From NCBI GenBank assembly GCA_013396635.1, contig WBMW01005527.1, forward strand, positions 2,080,058 to 2,144,057: 64,000 nt of DNA, given 5' to 3'. Within the stretch, counting starts at the first letter, position 1. Each line of letters starts with the position of its first letter. This DNA is from Penelope pileata (taxonomy: Eukaryota; Chordata; Aves; Galliformes; Cracidae). Of this stretch, positions 54,301 through 64,000 are shown piece by piece. Position numbers and translations under genes: made by a program. Below the pieces are notes generated by a model that worked only from the letters and a program-made list of their open reading frames with translations, was not told where the DNA came from and searched no databases.

Positions 54301-55180
54301 TATTCAGTACTCACCAGGAAGTAGCTTTTGTCTGTCACTAGATATGCTGACAATTGTAGAAAGAGGATAAAGGGAGGAAATCATTACCAGGTAGATGAGA
54401 AGGATGCAGGATAATTAGCTCCTTATCCCCTTATGCTGACCTACAAGAGAGCAGGATGTTGCAGAAATGAAAGGGATATAAGCCTATCTTGCAACTGGCG
54501 GGGGTCTCTGAGAAATTGCAACGTTCGTGATTTGCAGTCATATCCTCCTCAGTGATAGGTTGACTTTAAACATGATATTCAAGGAATAATCACTGAAGTA
54601 AATATACAGATATGCTCATTCAAATCCAATTAAAAAAAAATAATATTTTCACAAAATGCATGACCGTGGACTGGGTTTGGAAGGTCCTCCAGGAAAAAAA
54701 AATAAATCTGAATTTCTGGTGAGCAAGTTGCTGGTACATGCTGAATACTTCCTACATCCCGAGAGGAACAATAACGAGAGAGGAGGTACAGCCAGGGCAC
54801 ATCTGGGCTCAGCAGTGTTAAGTGAGTGCATAATAACCCAAGGGAAAATTGTTACCAGCCAGCACAAGCAGGAATTTGTTCTGCAATTTGTGGAGATGAA
54901 GATTGAGTTGAGGAGCAGGGTACTGAAAAATTGTGGAAGTTGCCTTTATTTCTGTATCTGATTTTATTTGGAGATAGTTCTCTGTCACATCCGTTTGCCA
55001 ATTTTATCCAAATTCAATAAAAAATTGCCCTGTATCGTCTGAGGTTACTTTATAAAGAATTTGAGTTGTTGCTAATTTTCCCTAAAACACAAGAAACAGA
55101 CAAGTGAATATTCTATTAACTTTCCCATGTGCATGTGAAGTGTTTTGATCTAATATGCTTCGGGTATTTTCAGCTACATG
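48319..55180. other. TENM2 intron, no recognisable gene
   Basis: AT-rich sequence with a GC/CpG-richer island at 51340-51475 and a short (ATT)5 microsatellite at 53126-53140. Open frames lack family resemblance or splice context. Confidence 0.65.
53126..53140. repeat. (ATT)5 microsatellite
   Basis: Five ATT units followed by a T run. Confidence 0.85.
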
Positions 55181-55622
55181 GAATCACAGAATCACAGAAT
55201 TGCAGGGGTTGGAAGGGACCTCGAGAGATCATCGAGTCCAACCCCCCTGCCAGAGCAGGTTCCCTACAGCAGGGTGCACGGGTGGGCGTCCAGGTGGGTC
55301 TGGAATATCTCCAGGGAAGGAGACTCCACCCCTCCCTGGGCAGCCTGTTCCAGGGCTCTGTCACCCACACTGTGAAGGAGTTCTTTCTCATGTTGGTGCA
55401 GAACTTCCTGTGCTCCAGTTTAAGGCCATTGCCCCTTGTCCTGTCCCCACTGACCACTGAAAAGAGGTTCCCCACCTCCATTTGCCTCCCGCACCTAAGA
55501 TATTTATGAACATTGACCAGGTCCCCTCTCAGCCTTCTTTTCTCAAGGCTGAACAGACCCAGATTACTGAGCTTCTCCTCATAAGGGAGATGCTCCGCGC
55601 CCTTTATCATCTTTGTGGCCAA
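55181..55622 (-). mobile_element. CR1 LINE 3' fragment, antisense to TENM2
   Basis: The best-preserved CR1 copy here. The 3' end is at 55181, where the + strand has two TCACAGAA units, the reverse complement of the TTCTGTGA tail. Reading on the - strand from 55622, about 145 codons stay open. They contain the C-terminal tail of the CR1 ORF2 reverse transcriptase: KRRLRGDLVNVHKYL, then SGDRTRGNGLKLEHRKF, RKNSFTVWVTEPWNRLPREG and WRYSRPTWTPT, followed by 3' UTR. The catalytic core is absent because of 5' truncation at about 55622. Its intactness relative to the sense copies at 48020 and 57505 suggests a younger insertion. Confidence 0.93.
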
Positions 55623-57504
55623 AAATTGAAAGGGTTTTTTTTTCTGTCATACTACACACAGTTCATTAGACTCTAATAGATCAGAATAGATCAGATCTAG
55701 CCTCATGACTAAAATTTTGTGCCAAGTTAGCTTATCTGTGATGCCAGTTTAATTGTCCTGAACCACCTCAATACTTGAAAATAGTTTATTAAAAAGAAAA
55801 ATGTATGGCAAAATGGAGCTTTATGTCTTGTTCACAGTCTGGATGAGTAATGGGGATTCACATTGCTGACTATTTTAATCTGTTTCTGTTCACTGAGCAA
55901 CACCCATTGGCTTTCTGAGGTGTTTTTTTGTGGTCTTCTGTCAATATTGTTTATAGCGAATCAGAACTCTATTGTGTGGTTTAGTTTCAAGTATTTATTT
56001 TAAGCTTGCAATTGGGGTGGTTTTGACTTCTACTAGTGAGGGCTGGCAGCAATTGATGAAAAAAAGATTAGATTACTGCTTAATGATGACGTCTCCAAAA
56101 GCCCTGGAGTGACTGAGGAAGATAAGTCCCGTGGAAAATCAATGAAACTTAGGCTCCAAAGACAGTTAGGTGAGTAGAAAATGTTGCTCTAATGACCTAA
56201 ATGTTCATTCTCTCTCTTGCTATCTCAGTGGTAATATACAAGAGAGAATGGGTCTGTGTAAAAATATCTGGTATCCCTGAACATTTTTAGGCTGTTAAAA
56301 ATCTGAGTGCTAGATCTTTGTCTGATTACTATCTCTTGTTCTTACCTGACTTAAGCAGCAGTGAGCTAAATCATTTTTTTATGTAGAAACTGAAGAAAAA
56401 GTCTTTAAAGTAGTTATTCAGATAGCAAAGAAAAGGGATGTAATTTAAACAATACACATTATTAGCTAATTGTATTCTTAAAGTTTTTGGTTTTGTCATC
56501 CCTAAAAAGGTTATTCTTTAATACTGATGCTTATTTCATAGATGTACTTGATGCCCGTTCCCATCATACAAACAAGATACAATTCTCTCTTGCAGCTTGC
56601 CAGGCATCACAGATTACCAATTCCTAGGTGGTGGTTTGGATTCAGCCCCCTGAATCATTTATGTGGTGATTAGATTTCTATCATGTGAACCCTTTTGGGA
56701 ATCCTGTTATTCTCCTTTTCTGGCCTCTTACGCATCAAGAGGATGTGTTTGCTGCTACTAGTCCCATGGCACAAGGAGGAGAAGGATGGGGAAGAAGCTA
56801 GATTTCAGTCTTGGTAATGTTGTTTTTCAAGAGAGAAATGAAGAGCTCAGTCGTGTGCAAAGTTGTGTGTGTGGACAGCAATGCAACAGACGTGTTACCT
56901 TGATATTTATCTCTGTCCTGTGTGCTCTCCATTCAGCCATACTCCTGTTACAGAACAAATAATGGTCTGAAAACCTGTTTTCTGCCCTGTTACCAGCACA
57001 AGACTGTACCTAGTCTTTATCGTTCCACTAATTTCTACCTTTTCTTCTTCTTCTTTTTTTTTTTCCTTTATAAAGATCATATATTTTTGTAACATATTGT
57101 GTTCCTATTATAACTGGTGGATATGAGGGAGTACATCAACGAATGACTTACCTGACACATGGCTGTGATACAGCTGACACACGAAGGAGAAAATTAGTAT
57201 CGGAGATGTGGGAGCAAGAGCCATCCCTTTTAAAGATATGTAGTCCTTTTTGTTAGCAGGCATTGTAGGAATTAATGTGACTCAGTGACAAAGTGACACA
57301 TCATTCAACTGATGTTCTAACTTCAGTCTCTGTTTAAGGCAAAAGACAAAGGAAAGTCTGGAGAAATCTCAAAGATCTGATCACTATTCATGTAACCGAG
57401 ATGCTATCTATAGCCAAGGCAGGTGTGCACACAATGGCTCCATTTAGTGCATTTCTGGAGTACTTGATATTAAAAGTGAGGCTTTGAGAACTGGATTTGT
57501 TCTC
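55623..57504. other. TENM2 intron between CR1 fragments
   Basis: AT-rich, non-coding as far as seen. A CTTCTTCTTC/T-rich pyrimidine stretch occurs at 57044-57067. No gene or further transposon was recognised. Confidence 0.65.
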
Positions 57505-57832
57505 CCTTAGTAGGAGACCTTATTTCTGTTCACAGCTACCTAATTGGGAGAGCGTGGGGGACAGACTTCTCCACAGTGGTGCACGACTGGAAGATAAAAG
57601 GCAATGGACGCAAACTGAAAAATGGGAAATTCAAATTGGATGAAAAAAAAAAGTTTTAACATGAGGGTGGTCAGGTACTAGAGCAGGTTACCCAGAGAGG
57701 TACTTTGCTTGGCAACACTCAGCTCTGTTGAATGATGTCCTGAGCATCTTGCTGCACGTGGAGCTGCTTTCAGCAATAGGTTGGACCTCTGGAGTTCTTT
57801 TACAATAGAGGATTTTATGAATCTTTGGTACA
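57505..57832 (+). mobile_element. Old CR1 LINE 3' fragment, sense
   Basis: Diverged CR1 tail with recognisable landmarks: AGGAGACCTTATTTCTGTTC (57511), CTCCACAGTGGTGCACGAC (57569), GGCAATGGACGCAAACTGAA (57600), ATGAGGGTGGTCAGGTACTA (57661), AGAGCAGGTTACCCAGAGAGG (57680), TCCTGAGCATCTTGCTGC (57738), GGTTGGACCTCTGGAG (57779) and a decayed tail GATTTTATGAATCTTTGG (57811). It covers the end of the ORF2 reverse-transcriptase frame, now interrupted, plus 3' UTR. An A-rich expansion at 57642-57651 interrupts the frame region. Confidence 0.82.
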
Positions 57833-57905
57833 TTCATGTTTGAAGAAAGTTAACATCTAGAGTTGCTTATACTAGGTAGTGTGATCTTTTGCTGCTTTGA
57901 ATTTG

Positions 57906-57958
57906 AAAAAAAAAAAAAAAANNNNNNNNNNNNNNNNNNNNNNNNNAAAAAAAAAAAA
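57906..57958. repeat. Poly-A run interrupted by an assembly gap
   Basis: Sixteen A precede and twelve A follow a block of 25 N. The true homopolymer length is unknown. Confidence 0.9.
57922..57946. other. Assembly gap (25 N)
   Basis: Twenty-five undetermined bases inside a poly-A tract, most likely a short-read homopolymer gap with an arbitrary or estimated length. Any open frame across it is meaningless. Confidence 0.99.
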
Positions 57959-58821
57959 CCTGATTTTGCACTTAGGCTTTGAGTTTTTCTTCCATGGCAG
58001 TGGCACAGGAAAGCTCAGTGAGTAGCTGAAGTACAAACTCACTGGTTTCTCAGTAGGGCTTAGAGAGGAGACAGTGCACTTAGTTACTGGAGCACTGGTG
58101 TTTGCATAAATGAGAAATGCCTGCACATTCTGTGATGGAAGCACCCATTTTATGGCAGTTAAATAGCATCAAATTTTCGGAGTAACTTTTTCTTCCTTAG
58201 TATCACTTTGATGCATTATTACTGGAGAGGGAAACAGAGAGATAGGAAGAGATGTGCTCCAGACTGCGTAAGGCTGTCATTGAGCTGGGAGTCCTGAATT
58301 CTGTGTGCCATCCTCTGTCCTTCATTCAGACCAGCGCAGTGACAGAACAAAACAACTCCATTTGACAATTGTGCTTTGTGTACTTTTACGCTGAACATTC
58401 TGAAATAATGCTTTAAACAATAGGGGAAAGTGTGCAGAGCTACATAGATCAAACTAAACAACTTGGTGCATGAAAGCAAATCTTATCTTAATTGCAGCTT
58501 GCTTGTCAAAGATGGATGCTTGAAATTGAATATTCAATGTCTTCTTTTTGTCTAGTTTGGTACATTGACCTTCCTACCTCTTTTGTCATGAATTCAAGTT
58601 CAATTGGAATAAGGATTGTAGTGCAAGATTGCAATGAATTTCATGATCATCATATGTCATTTTTACCTATGTATCAAATCATCTTGCTACCTGTGTATTA
58701 GCTTTGATAAACTTGATGTTACTGTGTTGCACTTCTATGAAGCTTCAATTCTGTTGTGATAAAGATATACAAGTACAAGAATGGGCACAAATTGGAAGAA
58801 AATTGTAGGAGTTTGCTCTGC

Positions 58822-58869
58822 TTTGGTTTGGTTTTTGGTTTGGTTTTTGGTTTTTTTTTTTTTTTTTTT
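58822..58869. repeat. (TTTGG/TTTTTGG)n plus poly-T
   Basis: Alternating TTTGG and TTTTTGG units run into nineteen T at 58851-58869. Confidence 0.85.
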
Positions 58870-59590
58870 GAAGAAATGCTTGAGATATTTCTTACAGAAT
58901 TAAGAAATTATCTTATTTAAGTCAATGGGGACAAATTTGGTTTGGGAGTAACTCTTGTTTTAGAAAAAATGTTACTCTGAGCAAGTGCTTCTGGTAAAGC
59001 AGAGTTTCCTCTTAAATGAAGAATACAAAAGCTAACATTTGTTGAAATGTAATGATTCATTTGAATGATCAATTTTCTTAATAGTTTTTTTCTTTTAAAC
59101 TATGATCACAAAATGATTAATAGTTTAATCCAGCCTGCATTTATATTACATTCTAATTCTGCTTTATATATTCTCCTATGTCACAGAGCTGAAAGTTCAA
59201 ATGGGTTTCATTTTCATTACCAAGTTAGGGGTGGAGAGCTGTAAATTATTCACCTCCACTGAGGAGACCACATTTATAAATCTGTTCTAAGGAAAGAAGG
59301 AAAGAAAGACTTCTAAAATGTCTTGAAGATACTGATTTGTATCTGGACCAAGGCTGGATATCCTTTCACCATTCACATTCTATTCACTGATATTAGCAAG
59401 TGATTCATTTCTTTCAAAGTCAATTATTCTAAAATGTCTATAACTCTGCTTTTGCTGGAAATATGAAAAACTATTTAAATTTAATTAAGAAAATCAGTGT
59501 GAACACTTTGTATGTGTCAGCATGTCCTGTGATCAAGAGCATGATCCTCTGAAATGACATGCTTTAGTTCTCATACGTACTGGTTTCTGG

Positions 59591-59618
59591 GTTTTTGTTT
59601 TGTTTTGTTGTTGTTGTT
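59591..59618. repeat. (GTTTT)n(GTT)n microsatellite
   Basis: GTTTT units change to four GTT units. Confidence 0.8.
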
Positions 59619-61250
59619 CCTTTTAATGTAGGTATAAAACTATTTGCTGTGAGTGCAATAAGAGAATGTTTTGAAAGCTCGTATGATCTTTTAAGAATAT
59701 TTGTATACAGGAAAGAAGGAATGAATTAAAACCAGAGTTCATATGTGATGTCATTGATGAACCATTTTTGTTTGAAAGCTTATTGGCTTAAATGAGCTGA
59801 AAAAAAGACTTGGAAAGTTAGTAGAGTCTGTTACAGTTGCCTGATTGTATAATGGCTTTTAAGTGTTTACATTACATGGGATGGATCTCATAAGAACCAA
59901 AGTGAAAATCAAACATTGGGCTGTAGGTTTTGTTATCATTTCATGTTAATTTTTCGCAAGAAAAAAATCACAATATTTTTTTGTATTCCTTTGCCTACTA
60001 TTTGTTATATTCAGAATGTCATCTTGAAATTCTGTCCTAGGAATTTTCATTTTATGTAGATTCTATGAAGAAACTATTAATGAGCAGAGTATGACCCAAA
60101 AAACTTGTTTTTAAAACCTGAAATATCTTAATCATAGGCCAGCCATTCTTTTTACCCAGCTGTTCAATGGTGCTAATTTACTGAATTGTTGCATATTGGC
60201 TTTCATTTGTCTTTGGAGTGTATGCTAATACCTGAAGGTTAAGGGCTTTAGGAAAACTAGTATAATGTGAGAGAATTACTTTGGCACAGCAAATGCATAT
60301 ATTTTTTATTACTTTCACTAACCTGCTGGTTCAGCCATGCAAACTCTGCTTCTGAAGAGAGCTAGTAACTTCTGATTGCTGCAATCATATCCTTCTCACA
60401 GCCGTAAGTGTTGTTAGCTTTGAACATTTTCTAAGTTGTAATGAACAGCATCGTAGCCTATACACTTAGACTTCTAATTTTAAAACAGATAAGATATAGT
60501 AGTGATACAGTTCGTGTTAAAATAGCGTCATGGTTCATATCTACCCAGTTAACTATTAAAAAGAAATGCAAGGAGATATAAATCTAAAATACTTGAGCCA
60601 GAAAACTATTGCATAGTTCACTGTTGCTTTTTTCTACCTATGCCAGGTAAGTGTTGCACTGGTTAAAAATGCAAAGTCAAATTCTGCTGTGTTATGCCAG
60701 GGTAAACCCCAGGTAATCCTACAGATTCTGTCTTCATGGTGGTATGCTCCCGTCCAGTCTTGCCTGCACAGCCAAGCCTCTGCTGCTGTTAAGATGTGAG
60801 GATAGACCCCATGGACTCAGGTGGAGCATTTTACAAATTGCACCACATTCCCTAACAATACAAACTAAAGCTGAAGAATGTTTCTTCTGTCAGCTTAGAT
60901 CTGCATCATGGGTTTTTCCTGTCTATCTGTGCCAACCAGGTGGTCTGATACTTCTGTGTTTGAATCAGAGGCTGCCCTGACAAAAGTAAGAAGCACGAAC
61001 CTGAACAAACTTTAGATTGGGGCAGGCCTCCCTTGAAGCGTTTATCCTATTCTGTCATAATTTAAACATGATTTAAATGCTCTGCGTTCTTGAAAATCAA
61101 GCAAGTGAAGCATGCAGGTTAGTTTTTCCTCATGTACATTTTCTGACCAACTGTCATCAACATGTATAAACCGTTTGTCTTGTTGGATTGAACTGGAGAT
61201 TGTATTTGTTCAGAGCACTGAGATCAGTTAGGCCACACCCTTAGCTCAGA

Positions 61251-61265
61251 TATTTATTTATTTAT
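61251..61265. repeat. (ATTT)n microsatellite
   Basis: About three to four ATTT units. Confidence 0.7.
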
Positions 61266-63261
61266 AAAATTTTGAATAGTTCTGTTTACTTTATGCTGAA
61301 AACTCAGAGAAAAATTGATCAGTTTATCTTGGACTGCATGTGCATTTTTTTTTAGAATTGCCCAAAACTGTATAGATAAGATCTTTAACAGTGGTAAGTT
61401 CTGAAATAAAACAAAATATACTTGAATTTTTCCAAGATTTGGTGAGCTATGAATTTATTCTTACACGCACAATATTTTAAATGCCTGCCTATTCAGCTCT
61501 TTGTGACTCACTTAACTGTTCTGTTCCAGCTTTGTATATAAAGAATGACATGTTCCCTGACATATAGGTTAAGGTGAAGCTATTGTATCTGTCAGTTAAC
61601 CTCCTTTTTGTCAGCCTGCCATGCTGATAATTTTCTGTGTATGGCAGAGTCATAATGTATTCTCTGTCCTCTGGCAGAATGAAAAGTTAGGATTCCCATT
61701 GAGTATGGAGGCATTTTTCATTTTCTCCACAAATAAGTATGCTAGAGTGCTTCTGTTTTACAGACCATATCCCAGCACATCCAAGGTGCAAAGCATGCTT
61801 CCTCCCTTTCGTAAAAATGATTTACTTTATGCAAACTTTGTTATAAGTACAGCATTAACTACTTACTTAGAAGTTATCATGCAAAATTTATTAGTGACAA
61901 TGTTCGTGAGAAAGGAATGCCTTAAATACATTGTAAGACATTTGAGAAATACATAAAATGCATGTGTCATTTTATATGTTTTCAACATATTTTACTTCTT
62001 TACAGCTTGAATATTAAATTAGTGACATTTAAAGTGTCTTCTCCCATAGGTTGTGGCATCTTGTAGGTTATTTGGTGCAAGGGAATTATGCTTCATTGCA
62101 GATTTATGTTCCACCCAGAGATTCAAATGCTGTTGAGCTCTACGATATATGAACGATTGCAGATTTTCAAAAGAGGAGAGTTTTTGAAGGTGGCTGTGTG
62201 TTAAGTAAAATTTTTGAATTAATAGGAGCATCAAAGATACAGAATCTGGGTCAGAGAAGGACCTCAACAGTTTTGCTGCTTGAAGCCTTTCATTCTTGAC
62301 CTCTAGGACTGTAATAAACTTTTAAATAATTTTCAAGGGCACTTGAGATACTCTGTCAATTAAACTGCCATGCAAGCCCTTTTCCTGTTGGCCTGTAGCC
62401 ATTACTTAATACAGCTTTAATACAGTCATTAAATTTTTGTTTTAGAAGACGTTGTATGGCACATGAATTTTTTTCATCAAATGGCTTTCCCTAACAAAAG
62501 CAAAAATAGATGGGAGGTGGAATATTTACTAAAAACAAAAAAAATATAAAAAAATATTTGTATTGTTTGGAGGAAGATTTCGAGAGAATCTGCATCTCAG
62601 TTACACTGTGCTTTTGTGTTCAGGTACTTAATCTTCATAGGTCAGATTTGATGAATTTGTAAATTGAGCTTCAAAAAAAAAAAAGCATCAAAAAAACCTG
62701 CATACATTGAATTATTTTGCCATTCTGGAAATCATGGAAATCATGCAAAACAGAACATGCAATTTCTCCTTGTCTGTGTTGTAGGATGGCAGCAATAGCA
62801 GTGGTGTCTGCAAACTGCAAGAATGCTTTGAGCTATCAGACTGTGTGTGTATGTTCAATATCCTTCAGTGGAGTGTACTAAGATACGTAGCACACAATAT
62901 TGTGGGTCTTGGGTGGTGCCATTTGTCAGTGGGGGCAGGTGTGATGGTTCCATTCAAAAGCCTGTGGCAGCTCTCAATTATGCTGTAAGTCCTCAGTTCA
63001 CCTTTGTCAGTAAAGATCACTTCATCTTCAGTTCAAATAGTGATGACACTATTCAAACAAAGTTGGAACGCTTTGTAGCATCCCAGTCATGTGACCTGCA
63101 CTCTGCTTCCAGCAGGAACTGAGTTTCCATCTTACTTGGCCAGGTAGCTCAGTCTATGCATAGGTCAGTGATGTGGTTACAAAAAGATTGAGAAGAGTGC
63201 CATGTCTTGTGCCATGTTTGAGATGCAGGTTTCAGGAGCTGTTTTGTTGCTCTTCTCATTT

Positions 63262-63278
63262 AAAAAAATAAATAAATA
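63262..63278. repeat. (AAAT)n microsatellite
   Basis: A run of seven A followed by TAAATAAAT-type units. Confidence 0.7.
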
Positions 63279-64000
63279 CTGCTGTCATTAACTTGCTTTC
63301 AAAATTTAGCCTTAATTTGTGGCCAAAATTTACAGCATGTATGAAGGCAAGCCTCAGTGCTTGAAGTCTCCCTTAGGGTCTTCATATAGTTTGCCTCTTA
63401 AATGTAATGAAAGCCATGGTTTGCAAACTTTAAAATCAAGAAAGCTCTTAAAGCCCTTTTCATGGTTCTGAAATAGCAACAGCTGATATCTCGTTCGTCT
63501 GGGAACAAATTTTATTTCCTTTTTAAGATCTAGCAGAGTTTTAGGAAACCCTCTAACCATGAACCCAATTGCACTGAGCTCATTAAGGTTGGCTTCCAAC
63601 TTTGGGCCCTGTGTTTTCTTCCTTGTGCCTTACACTTAACTTTGTTGAGGAGGATAGCAAGGAACATATGCAGTCAAGATACCGAGATTTGTGTTATATT
63701 GTAGTGCATTCCTTTCTCCCCTATGCGCACAGACTCGGGTGCTTGGAGCTTACCTCCTGGAACAAGTTTAGCCCTCTTCAGTCATTCGCTACCCTGCAGA
63801 AGATCTGCGTAACACTGCATACTCCAGAGTGATATATTTTTTTCTGTTTGCTGCTCAGTCAATCGATTCATTTTCAAAAAGCAAGAGTACGAAGAAGCAT
63901 TACGCTGTCCATGTTTATATATTTATTACTTTGGGCATTAATCCCTTGCTTTGTTTAGTCTAGTTCACTGCAGTCCATCTCTCCATGAAGTCTTTCCTTA

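Larger units (their letters stand above)
57959..64000. other. TENM2 intron, no recognisable gene
   Basis: AT-rich sequence with small TTTGG, GTT, ATTT and AAAT simple repeats (58822-58869, 59591-59618, 61251-61265, 63262-63278). Open frames at 61621-61956 (+), 62847-63122 (+) and 63354-63599 (-) show no recognisable family features or exon-like boundaries. Confidence 0.65.

Noticed and set aside
54656..54961. 101-codon + strand open frame
   Set aside because: Plausible amino-acid mixture, but no family resemblance and no exon-type boundaries. Treated as chance.
57872..58144. Open frame on the - strand spanning the N block
   Set aside because: It runs through 25 undetermined bases and a poly-T/poly-A homopolymer, so the frame is an artefact.
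63143..63190. tRNA-like GGTAGCTCAGT sequence
   Set aside because: It resembles a tRNA D-arm/A-box, but no matching B-box (GGTTCGA..CC), acceptor pairing or anticodon stem could be found downstream.
63354..63599. 81-codon - strand open frame
   Set aside because: Non-repetitive translation but no recognised domain and no splice or promoter context.
1..64000. CRISPR arrays, operons, integrated plasmid or phage
   Set aside because: No spaced direct-repeat array, ribosome-binding-site-led gene series or prokaryotic gene was seen. The whole window reads as bird intron with transposon remains.

Overview
The window looks like vertebrate, and most likely galliform bird, nuclear DNA. It is AT-rich and almost entirely non-coding, with many A/T homopolymers. 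It carries CR1 LINE fragments with the avian CR1 3' tail (8-bp TCACAGAA-type repeats) and three copies of a short mariner-type element closely resembling the galliform Galluhop family. There are no operons, bacterial-type genes or CRISPR arrays, and the many short open frames behave like chance frames. The species call is inferred from repeat families and from the near-complete match of the one exon to avian/mammalian teneurin-2.

One coding exon is recognisable, at 13191-13466 on the + strand. It has a clean AG acceptor and GT donor and phase-1/phase-1 boundaries. It encodes 91 complete codons of the teneurin N-terminal intracellular domain and matches teneurin-2 (TENM2) better than its paralogues. 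Everything else is read as intron of this large gene: at least 13.2 kb upstream and at least 50.5 kb downstream of the exon. No other TENM2 exon was recognised.

Layout: 1-13190 is upstream intron with two mariner-derived elements (2742-3251, 12126-12657). The exon is at 13191-13466. From 13467 to about 46450 is downstream intron with homopolymers, a GC/CpG-rich patch (27480-28480), a C-rich repeat-like segment (32560-32775) and a possible regulatory segment (36480-37060). From 46454 to 58000 lie the third mariner element, three CR1 fragments (48020-48318 sense, 55181-55622 antisense, 57505-57832 sense) and a 25-N assembly gap in a poly-A run (57922-57946). From 58000 to 64000 is plain AT-rich intron.

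I found no convincing new biological system. The points most worth a second look are a small CpG-dense segment ending in a good splice donor near 28462 (possible alternative first exon), an open helix-turn-helix remnant in the second mariner copy, and the frame-neutral exon whose retained downstream intron would end the protein after 14 residues.
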